Shown here in pieces: positions 1-5,979 of a DNA stretch of 6,402 nt. The stretch is from Cytophagaceae bacterium. Its GTDB lineage: Bacteria; Bacteroidota; Bacteroidia; Cytophagales; Spirosomataceae. The translations under genes were made by a program, and so were the position numbers. The notes under the pieces are model-generated. The model made no database searches, was not told where the DNA came from, and saw nothing but the letters and a program-made list of their open reading frames with translations. The first letter of the stretch is position 1. Every line of letters begins with the position of its first letter. The DNA lies in NCBI GenBank assembly GCA_947461155.1, contig CANHKE010000082.1:1-6402 (forward strand), written 5' to 3'.

Positions 1-305
1 ACGAGCGATCTACAAATCGCTATGGGGGTGGAAATATAAATAATTCTCCACGTGGCGGAAATAACGCATACAATACACAAAGTACAAACCAGCCACGCGA
101 AACAAGCAGCCAAGGGTTCAATGCACCTGTTCAGTCTGCACCGACGCGACGCAACACGAATTTTGAGTATCGTTCCGCGCAGCCACAAACGAATTATGGG
201 CAGCAGAGCCAGCAGAATTATTCGGCGCCATCGTCTAATTATAATTCAGGCGGTTCTTACTCAGGTGGTAGTAGTGGGGGAGGTTCATCACGCGGACCAA
301 GATAA
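1..305 (+). CDS. C-terminal fragment of an unidentified low-complexity protein (5' end outside window)
   Basis: The frame beginning at base 3 is open from the window edge to a TAA at 303-305, giving about 100 residues. The composition is strongly biased: Asn, Gln, Ser, Gly and Tyr dominate, with scattered Arg, ending in a Ser/Gly run (GGSYSGGSSGGGSSRGPR). No folded domain, membrane segment or catalytic motif is visible, so this is probably a disordered tail of a longer protein whose body lies upstream. The barrel gene starts seven bases after the stop on the same strand, which suggests co-transcription. I prefer this frame over the overlapping open frame from base 52 because its tail ends cleanly before a signal-peptide-bearing ATG, whereas the other frame reads into that gene without signal or family similarity. 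Function is not recognised; a cell-envelope role is only suggested by the neighbour. Confidence 0.6.
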   Translation, partial: ERSTNRYGGGNINNSPRGGNNAYNTQSTNQPRETSSQGFNAPVQSAPTRRNTNFEYRSAQPQTNYGQQSQQNYSAPSSNYNSGGSYSGGSSGGGSSRGPR

Positions 306-312
306 ATTGCAC

Positions 313-1884
313 ATGAAAAAGCTATTGTTATTGAGCGTATGTGTGTCCTTTTGGACACAGGTACAAGCACAAATCTATTCATACCCAACGCTGGCCAAGC
401 AGTTTAGCACAAGCTATGCGACTGGTTCTGCGCGCATGCAAGGGATGGGGGGTAATTTTGGTGTACTCGGTGCAGACCTAAGTTCCATTGCAGGCAATCC
501 TGCTGGATTAGGTTTTTATTCACGTAGTGAAGTTGGCATGAACCTAGGCGTACTCGATGCGAAAAGTAGTTCTTCGTATCTAGATCAATCGGATAAAGCG
601 TCCAATACATCGCTGCATATACCAAATTTTGGTGTGGTTATCACAGGGGACTACATGAATCGCTCGGATTGGCGGGGAACTTTTGGGTTAAGTTATTCCC
701 AGCGTACGGTTTTCACCCAACCCATGAAAATTCAAGGAACGAATAATCGGAGTTCCTATTTAGATCACTTGATCGAAAAAGCGAATAGTCGGTATACCTA
801 CGCGGGCGGGAAAGACATCGATGGAAATATCATCGATGATGAATATGATTCCTACTACCAAGCCGCGTCGACGCCCGAGGGCGTTGCCTATCAAACCTTC
901 TTGATCAATGTCAATTCAGTAACAGGTGGCGCACCATTTAATCGGTTCGAACCTAATTTGCCCACAAATCAAATTGGGGAAGCTTCAAATTCAGGGGTAA
1001 TTTCCCAATGGAATTTTAGTTATGGGGCGAATTACAAAGAGCGATTATTTTTGGGGATAGGCCTGCATTTTTCAAAACTAAAATCAATCAATAATTATAG
1101 CTGGTCTGAGGAATTTGTAGGCGCCAATTACGTGGCTGGGTTTGAATCTGATGAAAAATTAGAAACCACGGGGTCGGGAATTTCAGCGACTTTAGGTATG
1201 ATTTATAAGCTTAGTTCAAGTCTTCGCTTGTCACTTGCTGTGGAGTCGCCCATGTATTACGATCAAATGGCTGAACGCTTAACCGGTACCATGTTTCCAC
1301 GGGTTTTCGGTGTGCCATCTGAGTTAAATGGTGCACCTATCGTGATCACGAAAGTTAATCCTGTGCGTTTATTGCCCAATGAATTCACCTATCAATTGAC
1401 AACGCCTTTCAAATTTTCGGCAGGTGCAGCCTATTTTTTAGGCAAAAGAGCTTTGCTTAGTTTTGATGCAGAGTATTTGAATTACCCAGGTATTCATGTG
1501 GCTTCCACGGAATTAGGGGCCTATGCCAATGAGCAATTTCAGGATAAATACAATGGTCAGGTGAAGTCGAATTACCAGTCGGCACTTAACCTAAAAGCAG
1601 GAGCCGAAATTCGCCTTTCTGCCTCGTGGAGCGTGCGTGGGGGTGTGGCTAGTTACGGGAATGTATATTCTACTCGTTTTGATTCCATTGACCGAAGTCA
1701 ATTTCAGGTTTCGGGTGGTTTAGGTTATCGGACAAATGACTATTATCTAGATTTGGGAGTTTGGCAACGAACCGGTAAGGATGCATATACGCCCTATACA
1801 TTAAAAAATGCGGCCGATTATGGATCAGCCGCATTGCAAATTGCCAATACCCAATTCGTAATTGGGGGAGGTATTTATTTCTAA
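313..1884 (+). CDS. OmpP1/FadL/TodX-like outer membrane beta-barrel protein
   Basis: This encodes 523 residues. The N-terminus MKKLLLLSVCVSFWTQVQA is a Sec signal peptide with likely signal peptidase I cleavage after VQA, leaving Gln at +1 as is common in Bacteroidota. Residues about 38-73 hold the family block (TGSARMQGMGGNFGVLGAD, then LSSIAGNPAGLG and a serine/glutamate), which in FadL-like barrels forms the N-terminal plug region. The rest is rich in alternating aromatic/polar strands and ends in GGGIYF, with the terminal Phe expected for a Bam-recognised barrel. Bacteroidota members are often labelled 'hemin receptor' or 'OMPP1/FadL/TodX transporter'; the substrate is unknown and I infer only uptake of a hydrophobic or small ligand. 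The frame is open back to base 52, but the signal peptide fixes the start at 313, and the upstream extension would overlap the preceding gene. No Shine-Dalgarno is seen. The TAA interleaves with the aroK stop. Confidence 0.88.
   Translation: MKKLLLLSVCVSFWTQVQAQIYSYPTLAKQFSTSYATGSARMQGMGGNFGVLGADLSSIAGNPAGLGFYSRSEVGMNLGVLDAKSSSSYLDQSDKASNTSLHIPNFGVVITGDYMNRSDWRGTFGLSYSQRTVFTQPMKIQGTNNRSSYLDHLIEKANSRYTYAGGKDIDGNIIDDEYDSYYQAASTPEGVAYQTFLINVNSVTGGAPFNRFEPNLPTNQIGEASNSGVISQWNFSYGANYKERLFLGIGLHFSKLKSINNYSWSEEFVGANYVAGFESDEKLETTGSGISATLGMIYKLSSSLRLSLAVESPMYYDQMAERLTGTMFPRVFGVPSELNGAPIVITKVNPVRLLPNEFTYQLTTPFKFSAGAAYFLGKRALLSFDAEYLNYPGIHVASTELGAYANEQFQDKYNGQVKSNYQSALNLKAGAEIRLSASWSVRGGVASYGNVYSTRFDSIDRSQFQVSGGLGYRTNDYYLDLGVWQRTGKDAYTPYTLKNAADYGSAALQIANTQFVIGGGIYF
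1807..1835 (-). terminator. Intrinsic terminator of the DUF1599-BT_3928-aroK run, inside the barrel gene
   Basis: Bases 1807-1814 (AATGCGGC) and 1828-1835 (GCCGCATT) form a perfect 8-bp inverted repeat around a 13-base loop, with two further GA/TC pairs possible after one mismatch. Read on the minus strand, the stem is followed directly by a run of T (complement of A1803-A1808), the classic Rho-independent layout. It lies about 46 bases beyond the aroK stop. On the plus strand the stem lacks a following T run, so it should be directional for the minus-strand genes. It sits entirely within coding sequence of the convergent outer membrane protein gene. Confidence 0.65.
1850..1866. repeat. Short perfect hairpin just beyond aroK
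   Basis: CCCAATT (1850-1856), loop CGT, AATTGGG (1860-1866): a perfect 7-bp stem with a three-base loop, in the last codons of the barrel gene and 15 bases past the aroK stop. Neither strand has a T run immediately after it, so it is not a terminator by itself. It could protect the 3' end of the minus-strand transcript or help the terminator at 1807-1835. It could also be chance within coding sequence. Confidence 0.4.
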
Positions 1885-2399
1885 ACGGGAATGTATTGTT
1901 CTAAAAGCCAGAGAATTTGACTGACGGTAATTTCTCCGTCCACTTGAATGTCGGCTTTTTGGTATTCGGGTAGGCGTTCAGCAAATGTCTTTTTAATCGA
2001 CTCAATGACTACTTCTTCGCTTTGCGTTTTGTCCAATAGCGGACGATTGTTTCCTTGTGCCTTATAAAGTCTTTTCGCTAAATCGTTTACATCCACGTTC
2101 AAAAAGATACTCACACCGTTTGCCTTAATAAACTCCATGTTGTCATTAAAGCAGGGAACCCCACCGCCAGTCGCTATAACCATGGATTGATCCGGCTGGA
2201 AACCGTGTAACGTTTTCTTTTCTAATTCTCTAAAATGGGCTTCCCCGTAGTTTGAAAAAATCTCGGATACGGTTTTTTGTTCTCTTGTTTCAATCAACTT
2301 GTCCATATCGGTAAAGCTATATCCCAAATTCCGCGCTAATTCTTTTCCTAATGTACTTTTTCCCGATGAGGGCATGCCGACTAAATAAATGTTTTTCAT
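1881..2399 (-). CDS. aroK: Shikimate kinase
   Basis: This 172-residue cytoplasmic P-loop enzyme phosphorylates shikimate at the 3-hydroxyl with ATP, step five of the chorismate pathway. The length is normal for the family. Visible motifs are Walker A GMPSSGKST (residues 8-16), the shikimate-binding DMD (31-33, key Asp33), FRELE (56-60, Arg57), the GGG turn (78-80), lid NNRPLL with Arg119, and Arg142 in ERLPEY, matching the shikimate/nucleotide-binding arginine near the C-terminus. All key residues are present, so it should be active. Its ATG (2399) is six bases after the stop of the membrane-protein gene, making it the last gene of a three-gene minus-strand unit. No Shine-Dalgarno is evident upstream, as usual in this phylum. 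The stop TAG (1883-1881) overlaps the TAA of the convergent barrel gene. Glycolate- or gluconate-kinase relatives are excluded by the shikimate-site residues. Confidence 0.95.
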   Translation of the reverse strand: MKNIYLVGMPSSGKSTLGKELARNLGYSFTDMDKLIETREQKTVSEIFSNYGEAHFRELEKKTLHGFQPDQSMVIATGGGVPCFNDNMEFIKANGVSIFLNVDVNDLAKRLYKAQGNNRPLLDKTQSEEVVIESIKKTFAERLPEYQKADIQVDGEITVSQILWLLEQYIPV

Positions 2400-2405
2400 T
2401 CTGGA

Positions 2406-3497
2406 CTATTTTAAACTTTGATGAATTTCATCCGCGGAGGGAAGGCTGTAGGCCGACCATTTTCCTTTGACGGTTCCTTGGCTAATAAGCCATAGACCAG
2501 GACTTGAGCGAATGATGGTTTTTAACACTTTCGTATCTGCGGATAAAGCAGGGAAAGCTAATTGGTATTGATGTCTCAATGCATTTACCTCTTCGTCAGT
2601 CGATGCGCTGACCAGCCAAATCGGTATAGTTAATTCCTTTGCCAGCTTCGCGATAGCTGAATAAGCCTTTTCGTGTGTGTGGTGAACATTTGGTACGATG
2701 ACCAAAAGATGGTTCCCTTTAAATAGCGTTTGCGTATAATTAGTCGTGTCGCCATCGACCCAAAGTTGGTAATCTGTAATCAAGGGCCGGGCTTCTTTTT
2801 CATTGATGGCTTGCATGGAAACATACTCCGCCTTGGGGTCAGTGGGCATCTCCGTTAATTCTGTTTCCTTGCCATTGATTTTATACACGTAGCTGAATTT
2901 CAATTCCGCTCGATTCTTCATGTTGGTCGGAATATTTTCCCCAATCGCATACGGTAAACTATCCCAAATGGGTAAATAAAAATAAGAATAGGTACCAAAT
3001 CCAATGCTGAGTACCCCCGTAATTAAAACCAAACGGCCCGTGTTCGCACGTATGTTGGGTTTATCTGTTAAGAGCAAAACACCAGTCAAAATCAGCAAAA
3101 AGATATCTTTTCCAAAAGAAGTCCAGGGGGTTAATTTGATGGCTTCGCCAAAACATCCGCAGTCAGTAACTTTATTGAAATACGCAGAATAAAACGTCAA
3201 AAAGCTAAAAAATAGAATGATGCCAATAAAGCTGTATAGGATTTTTCGCGTCTGGAAGTTTAGCCAGAGTGCGATGGCTAACACCACCTCAGCACTACTT
3301 AATAAAATGGAAAGGATAAGGGCTTGCGGAATAAGTAGCTTCCAAAAGCCGGCCATCCAAGGAAAGTCAACGCTGAATACGTCAAAATATTCTTCCAGCT
3401 TCAGCTGTGTCCCGATGGGGTCATTTAATTTGATTAGTCCCGAGAAAAGAAATAGTCCTGCCAATAGGAATGTGGCAATTTGACGTGTTAGTTTCAT
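2406..3497 (-). CDS. BT_3928-like membrane protein: DoxX/MauE-type N-half plus thioredoxin-like C-half
   Basis: This encodes 363 residues. The N-terminal half has about five hydrophobic segments (near residues 7-23, 54-79, 86-107, 131-145 and 155-175) with the DoxX/MauE-type opening SGLIKLNDPIG (19-29). DCGCFGE at 112-118 (Cys113, Cys115) sits at the edge of the third membrane segment. The C-terminal half (about 176-363) is soluble. Residues 264-363 look like a thioredoxin-fold domain, with the strand LLVIVPN, a helix, the strand PIWLVSA, and SPGLWLISQGTVKGKW, which resembles the cis-Pro/beta-hairpin region. The CxxC active site is absent; VPNVHHTHEKA occupies roughly its place. MauE-type proteins support disulfide-related chemistry in the periplasm, and here a redox or quinone-linked envelope role is inference only. 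The gene lies 5 bases after the DUF1599 gene and 6 before aroK, so it is almost certainly co-transcribed with both. Confidence 0.75.
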   Translation of the reverse strand: MKLTRQIATFLLAGLFLFSGLIKLNDPIGTQLKLEEYFDVFSVDFPWMAGFWKLLIPQALILSILLSSAEVVLAIALWLNFQTRKILYSFIGIILFFSFLTFYSAYFNKVTDCGCFGEAIKLTPWTSFGKDIFLLILTGVLLLTDKPNIRANTGRLVLITGVLSIGFGTYSYFYLPIWDSLPYAIGENIPTNMKNRAELKFSYVYKINGKETELTEMPTDPKAEYVSMQAINEKEARPLITDYQLWVDGDTTNYTQTLFKGNHLLVIVPNVHHTHEKAYSAIAKLAKELTIPIWLVSASTDEEVNALRHQYQLAFPALSADTKVLKTIIRSSPGLWLISQGTVKGKWSAYSLPSADEIHQSLK

Positions 3498-3502
3498 GTG
3501 AC

Positions 3503-4084
3503 CTATTGTTGCTGGGCCATTTGCATTTGACCTTGTTTCAGTTGAATTAGGCAGAATACCGCATAATTCAACATATCTTGATAGTTGGCTTCCACCCCTT
3601 CCGAAACGAGTGTTACACCGAGATTATTTTCGATTTGCTTGGTTCTGAATATTTTCATTAAGATCAAATCCGTCATGCTGCTGATGCGCATGTCACGCCA
3701 AGCCTCGCCGTAATCGTGGTTTTTGTTGCGCAGTAATTCTAAGGTTATTTCGACTTGTTGGTCATAATGCTGTCCAATCTCCTCCGGGCTAAATTCCATT
3801 TGATCGGAATTCTCTAGGGATTTTTGGATTAGGGCAATGATGCAATAATTGATAATCCCGATGAATTCACCTTCGATTCCGTCTTCGATTTTCTGTAGCC
3901 CTTTATCTTGGATACTGCGAATGCGTTGGGCTTTGATGAAAATCTGGTCTGTTAGACTTGGCAAGCGTAAAATTCGCCATGAAGTACCGTAATCTTTGTT
4001 CTTTTTATCGAACAAGGCTTTGCAGTATGCAATTACTTGGCGATATTCGATTTCGGTTTGGGAAGGCGATGAGTCCCTATTCAT
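3503..4084 (-). CDS. DUF1599-family protein with two tandem domain copies
   Basis: This 193-residue soluble protein has no signal peptide or membrane segment. It consists of two copies of one domain about 93 residues apart. Copy 1 (about 24-88) carries KNKDYGTSWR, then RLPSLTDQI and IEGEFIGIINYCIIALIQ. Copy 2 (117-183) carries KNHDYGEAWR, then RISSMTDLI and VEANYQDMLNYAVFCLIQ. The [KN]xDYGxxWR block and the acidic helix ending in NYxxxxLIQ are the DUF1599 signature. As I recall, this Pfam family has been renamed a nucleotide-modification-associated domain and is common in phages; chromosomal Bacteroidota copies are usually of this doubled form. The acidic helical look recalls MazG/all-alpha NTP pyrophosphatases, so nucleotide binding or hydrolysis is a reasonable but unproven guess. 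It is the first gene of the minus-strand unit and lies divergent from folP. The Gln/Met-rich end (QGQMQMAQQQ) is probably disordered. Confidence 0.82.
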   Translation of the reverse strand: MNRDSSPSQTEIEYRQVIAYCKALFDKKNKDYGTSWRILRLPSLTDQIFIKAQRIRSIQDKGLQKIEDGIEGEFIGIINYCIIALIQKSLENSDQMEFSPEEIGQHYDQQVEITLELLRNKNHDYGEAWRDMRISSMTDLILMKIFRTKQIENNLGVTLVSEGVEANYQDMLNYAVFCLIQLKQGQMQMAQQQ

Positions 4085-4159
4085 ACGGTCTTGATTTTTA
4101 CGATGCTCGTTTTCTTTTAGCCTACAAAAATATTTAAATTATCCTAAATTTCAGCTGAT
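4085..4159. promoter_or_regulatory. Divergent promoter region between the DUF1599 gene and folP
   Basis: This 75-base A+T-rich spacer must supply transcription for both directions. On the minus strand TATTTTTG (4132-4125) matches the Bacteroidota -7 consensus TAnnTTTG exactly and would place a start near 4120, giving a leader of about 35 bases before the DUF1599 ATG. No convincing -33 TTG is seen at the usual distance. On the plus strand only an imperfect match, TAAATTTC (4145-4152), is found, so the folP promoter is not resolved. In such A+T-rich sequence a single -7 match can be chance. Confidence 0.4.
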
Positions 4160-5029
4160 TTGAAATCTCTTTTTCCATCTTTTCAAACAATTCGAATGCA
4201 TGGTCGGATTTTGTCGTTGGAGCACCCGGTGATCATGGGAATTTTGAACATAACACCGGATTCATTTTATGCCGGGAGCCGGGTGGCAGATTTGGAAATT
4301 TGTCGGGAGCGTGCAGCTGGCATGATTGCTTTAGGAGCTACTTTTCTGGATGTTGGCGGCCATTCTACGCGACCAGGAGCTGCTGCCGTTTCAGAGCAAG
4401 AAGAGATTGATCGTGTCGTTCCTGTCGTTGCGATGTTGCGTGAGTCCTTTCCTGATGTATTTATTTCCATTGATACCTATCGATTAGCCGTGGCCAAAGC
4501 TGCGTTTGCCGTGGGTGCTAATTTATTTAATGACATTGGCGCAGGTCAGATGGATGCAGGTATTTTTGAATGGGTAGCGCAGGAGCAAATACCGTATGTG
4601 CTGACGCATAGTGTGGGTAGGTTTTCAGCGGTGCATGAGGTGCCTGATTACCAACAAGTGGTTACGGATGTTTGGTCTAATTTAGCGCTGAAATTACAGC
4701 AATTACGCCAAATGGGTGCGGTGGATGTGTTGGTTGATCCCGGATTTGGTTTCTCGAAATCACTCGAGCACAACTATGAGTTGTTAGCTCATCTTGAAAA
4801 TTTCACCCATTTAGGGGCGCCGGTTTTAGTGGGATTATCGCGTAAGACGATGATATATAAGGAGTTGGGTATTGCGGCTGCTGAGTCTTTGAATGGGACA
4901 ACGGTCTTGCATACAATTGCTTTGCAAAAGGGTGCTCGTGTTTTGCGCGTGCATGATGTGGGGGAGGCGGCTGAGGTGATTCATTTGGTTACTAAAATAA
5001 ATGCATATGGCATATCCAATTTGGTTTAA
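4160..5029 (+). CDS. folP: Dihydropteroate synthase
   Basis: This 289-residue cytoplasmic TIM-barrel enzyme joins p-aminobenzoate to 6-hydroxymethyl-dihydropterin pyrophosphate in folate synthesis. Visible motifs are IMGILNITPDSFY (25-37; Asn30), GGHSTRPGA (66-74), SIDTYR (103-108), NDIGAG (124-129), VDPGFGFSK (192-200), GLSRKTMI (225-232; Lys229) and LRVHDV (262-267; Arg263, His265). These cover the pterin, pyrophosphate and pABA sites. The start is uncertain. TTG at 4160 keeps FQTIRMHGRILSL, which aligns with the usual N-terminal strand, whereas ATG at 4196 begins within it. TAA at 4145-4147 bars further extension, so I take TTG. The loop that is usually MHMxG reads THSVG (149-153), keeping only His150 and Gly153. 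Its 3' end overlaps the next gene by 29 bases, implying translational coupling. Confidence 0.93.
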   Translation: MKSLFPSFQTIRMHGRILSLEHPVIMGILNITPDSFYAGSRVADLEICRERAAGMIALGATFLDVGGHSTRPGAAAVSEQEEIDRVVPVVAMLRESFPDVFISIDTYRLAVAKAAFAVGANLFNDIGAGQMDAGIFEWVAQEQIPYVLTHSVGRFSAVHEVPDYQQVVTDVWSNLALKLQQLRQMGAVDVLVDPGFGFSKSLEHNYELLAHLENFTHLGAPVLVGLSRKTMIYKELGIAAAESLNGTTVLHTIALQKGARVLRVHDVGEAAEVIHLVTKINAYGISNLV

Positions 5030-5828
5030 TGGTTCATGGAAAAATGCGGAAGATGTTCAGGTGTCTGTGAAGGATATCGGTTTTTTGCGTGGTTATGGGA
5101 TTTTTGATTTTTTCCGCATCATGGATGGGAAGCCGGTTTTTTTGTCGGATCACTTGGATCGTTTTTTGCGATCAGCGGATTTGATGGGTTTGACATTGGC
5201 CTATTCCAAAACGGAATTGGCGGACTGCATACATGAATTGGCGGCGATGGCTACGGATAGTTGCCTGGGAGTTAAAATGGTTTTGACGGGAGGGGAAAGT
5301 GTGAATGGATTTGAACCGGCGCCTACATCCAATTTGTGGATTTTACCAGGTACTTTTCAATTTGCGGACCCGGAACGAGGTATGCGTTTAATGAGTCAGG
5401 TTTACGTGCGCGAAATGGCGGAAATAAAGTCTTTGAATTATGCGTATGCGATACGTAATTGGGCGCAAGTAAAGGCCTCAGGTGCGGATGATTTGATTTA
5501 TCATACAGCAGAACATGGCGTATCTGAATCGTCACGAAGTAATTTATTTTATGTCAAAGATGGTGTGATTCATACGCCTGAAGTCCATATTTTGGAGGGG
5601 ATTACGCGGAAACACGTGATTGCATTGGCCTCCGCTCATTACACGGTCACATGTGGGAAATGCACATTAAATGATTTTTTACAAGCCGATGAGGTTTTTA
5701 CAACGGGAAGCACCAAGCGCGTAGTGCCTATTTTGGCGATTGATGGAAAGTTGATCGGAGATGGCACCCGAGGTCCAGTTGCGAAGCAGTTGTATGAGAT
5801 GCTTGTGAAAGCAGAAGTCAGTCGCTAG
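5001..5828 (+). CDS. Class IV PLP-dependent aminotransferase/lyase (IlvE, Dat or PabC type)
   Basis: This 275-residue cytoplasmic fold-type IV PLP enzyme has the expected family landmarks: RGYGIFDFFRI (30-40), an Arg/His-rich small domain (DHLDRFL, 50-56), catalytic Lys143 in EIKSLNY, a glutamate in GVSESSRSNLF (Glu176) as in the E-x-S-x-S-N block, LEGITR (198-203), and a phosphate-binding turn in EVFTTGSTKRVVPI (231-244). Substrate cannot be read from these. Branched-chain or D-amino acid aminotransferase and 4-amino-4-deoxychorismate lyase (PabC) share the fold. The overlap with folP favours PabC, because pABA is the FolP substrate. Start codons at 5001 and 5007 are both possible, with A-rich sequence before 5001; either overlaps the folP end. 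The last two codons (Ser-Arg) and the TAG stop lie inside the first unit of a 7-bp tandem array. Confidence 0.85.
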   Translation: MHMAYPIWFNGSWKNAEDVQVSVKDIGFLRGYGIFDFFRIMDGKPVFLSDHLDRFLRSADLMGLTLAYSKTELADCIHELAAMATDSCLGVKMVLTGGESVNGFEPAPTSNLWILPGTFQFADPERGMRLMSQVYVREMAEIKSLNYAYAIRNWAQVKASGADDLIYHTAEHGVSESSRSNLFYVKDGVIHTPEVHILEGITRKHVIALASAHYTVTCGKCTLNDFLQADEVFTTGSTKRVVPILAIDGKLIGDGTRGPVAKQLYEMLVKAEVSR

Positions 5829-5970
5829 TCGTCAGTCGCTAGTCGTCAGTCGCTAGTCGTCAGTCGCTAGTCGCTAGTCGTCAGTCGCTAGTCGTCAGTC
5901 GTCAGTCGTAAGTCCTCAGTCCTCAGTCGCTAGTCGTCAGTCGCTAGTCGTCAGTCGCTAGTCGTCAGTC
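5816..5970. repeat. Heptamer tandem array, AGTCGYY x21
   Basis: From 5820 to 5966 there are 21 contiguous 7-bp units with no indels, flanked by partial AGTC at 5816-5819 and 5967-5970. The units are AGTCGCT (9), AGTCGTC (9), AGTCGTA (1, at 5904) and AGTCCTC (2, at 5911 and 5918). CT and TC forms alternate, so the effective unit is the 14-mer AGTCGCTAGTCGTC, with slips at 5862-5875 and 5890-5903. TAG occurs at each CT/AG junction; because 14 is not a multiple of 3, all three plus frames are stopped within about 30 bases. CTAG is palindromic, so the minus frames are stopped too. The array contains AGTC but no GACT, so it cannot fold on itself. It starts inside the aminotransferase gene and supplies its stop. 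Confidence 0.95.
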
Positions 5971-5979
5971 ATAAATTTT

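Noticed and set aside
52..312. In-frame N-terminal extension of the barrel gene back to base 52
   Set aside because: It overlaps the biased but clearly ending upstream frame, has no family similarity, and would bury a good signal peptide (from 313) in the middle of a protein.
871..884. Inverted repeat ACGCC-CGAG-GGCGT in the barrel gene
   Set aside because: Short, mid-gene, with no T run or other context; expected by chance in coding DNA.
1920..1945. Hairpin GACGG...CCGTC as a plus-strand terminator for the barrel gene
   Set aside because: The stem has only 5 bp and is followed by CACTTGAA rather than a T run; it lies in aroK coding sequence and is likely chance.
3004..3483. Plus-strand open frames opposite the BT_3928-type gene
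   Set aside because: They are antisense to a gene with clear membrane segments and family motifs, and show no recognisable protein features themselves.
4145..4152. TAAATTTC as a -7 promoter element for folP
   Set aside because: One mismatch to TAnnTTTG, no -33 TTG, and too close to the proposed TTG start to be convincing.
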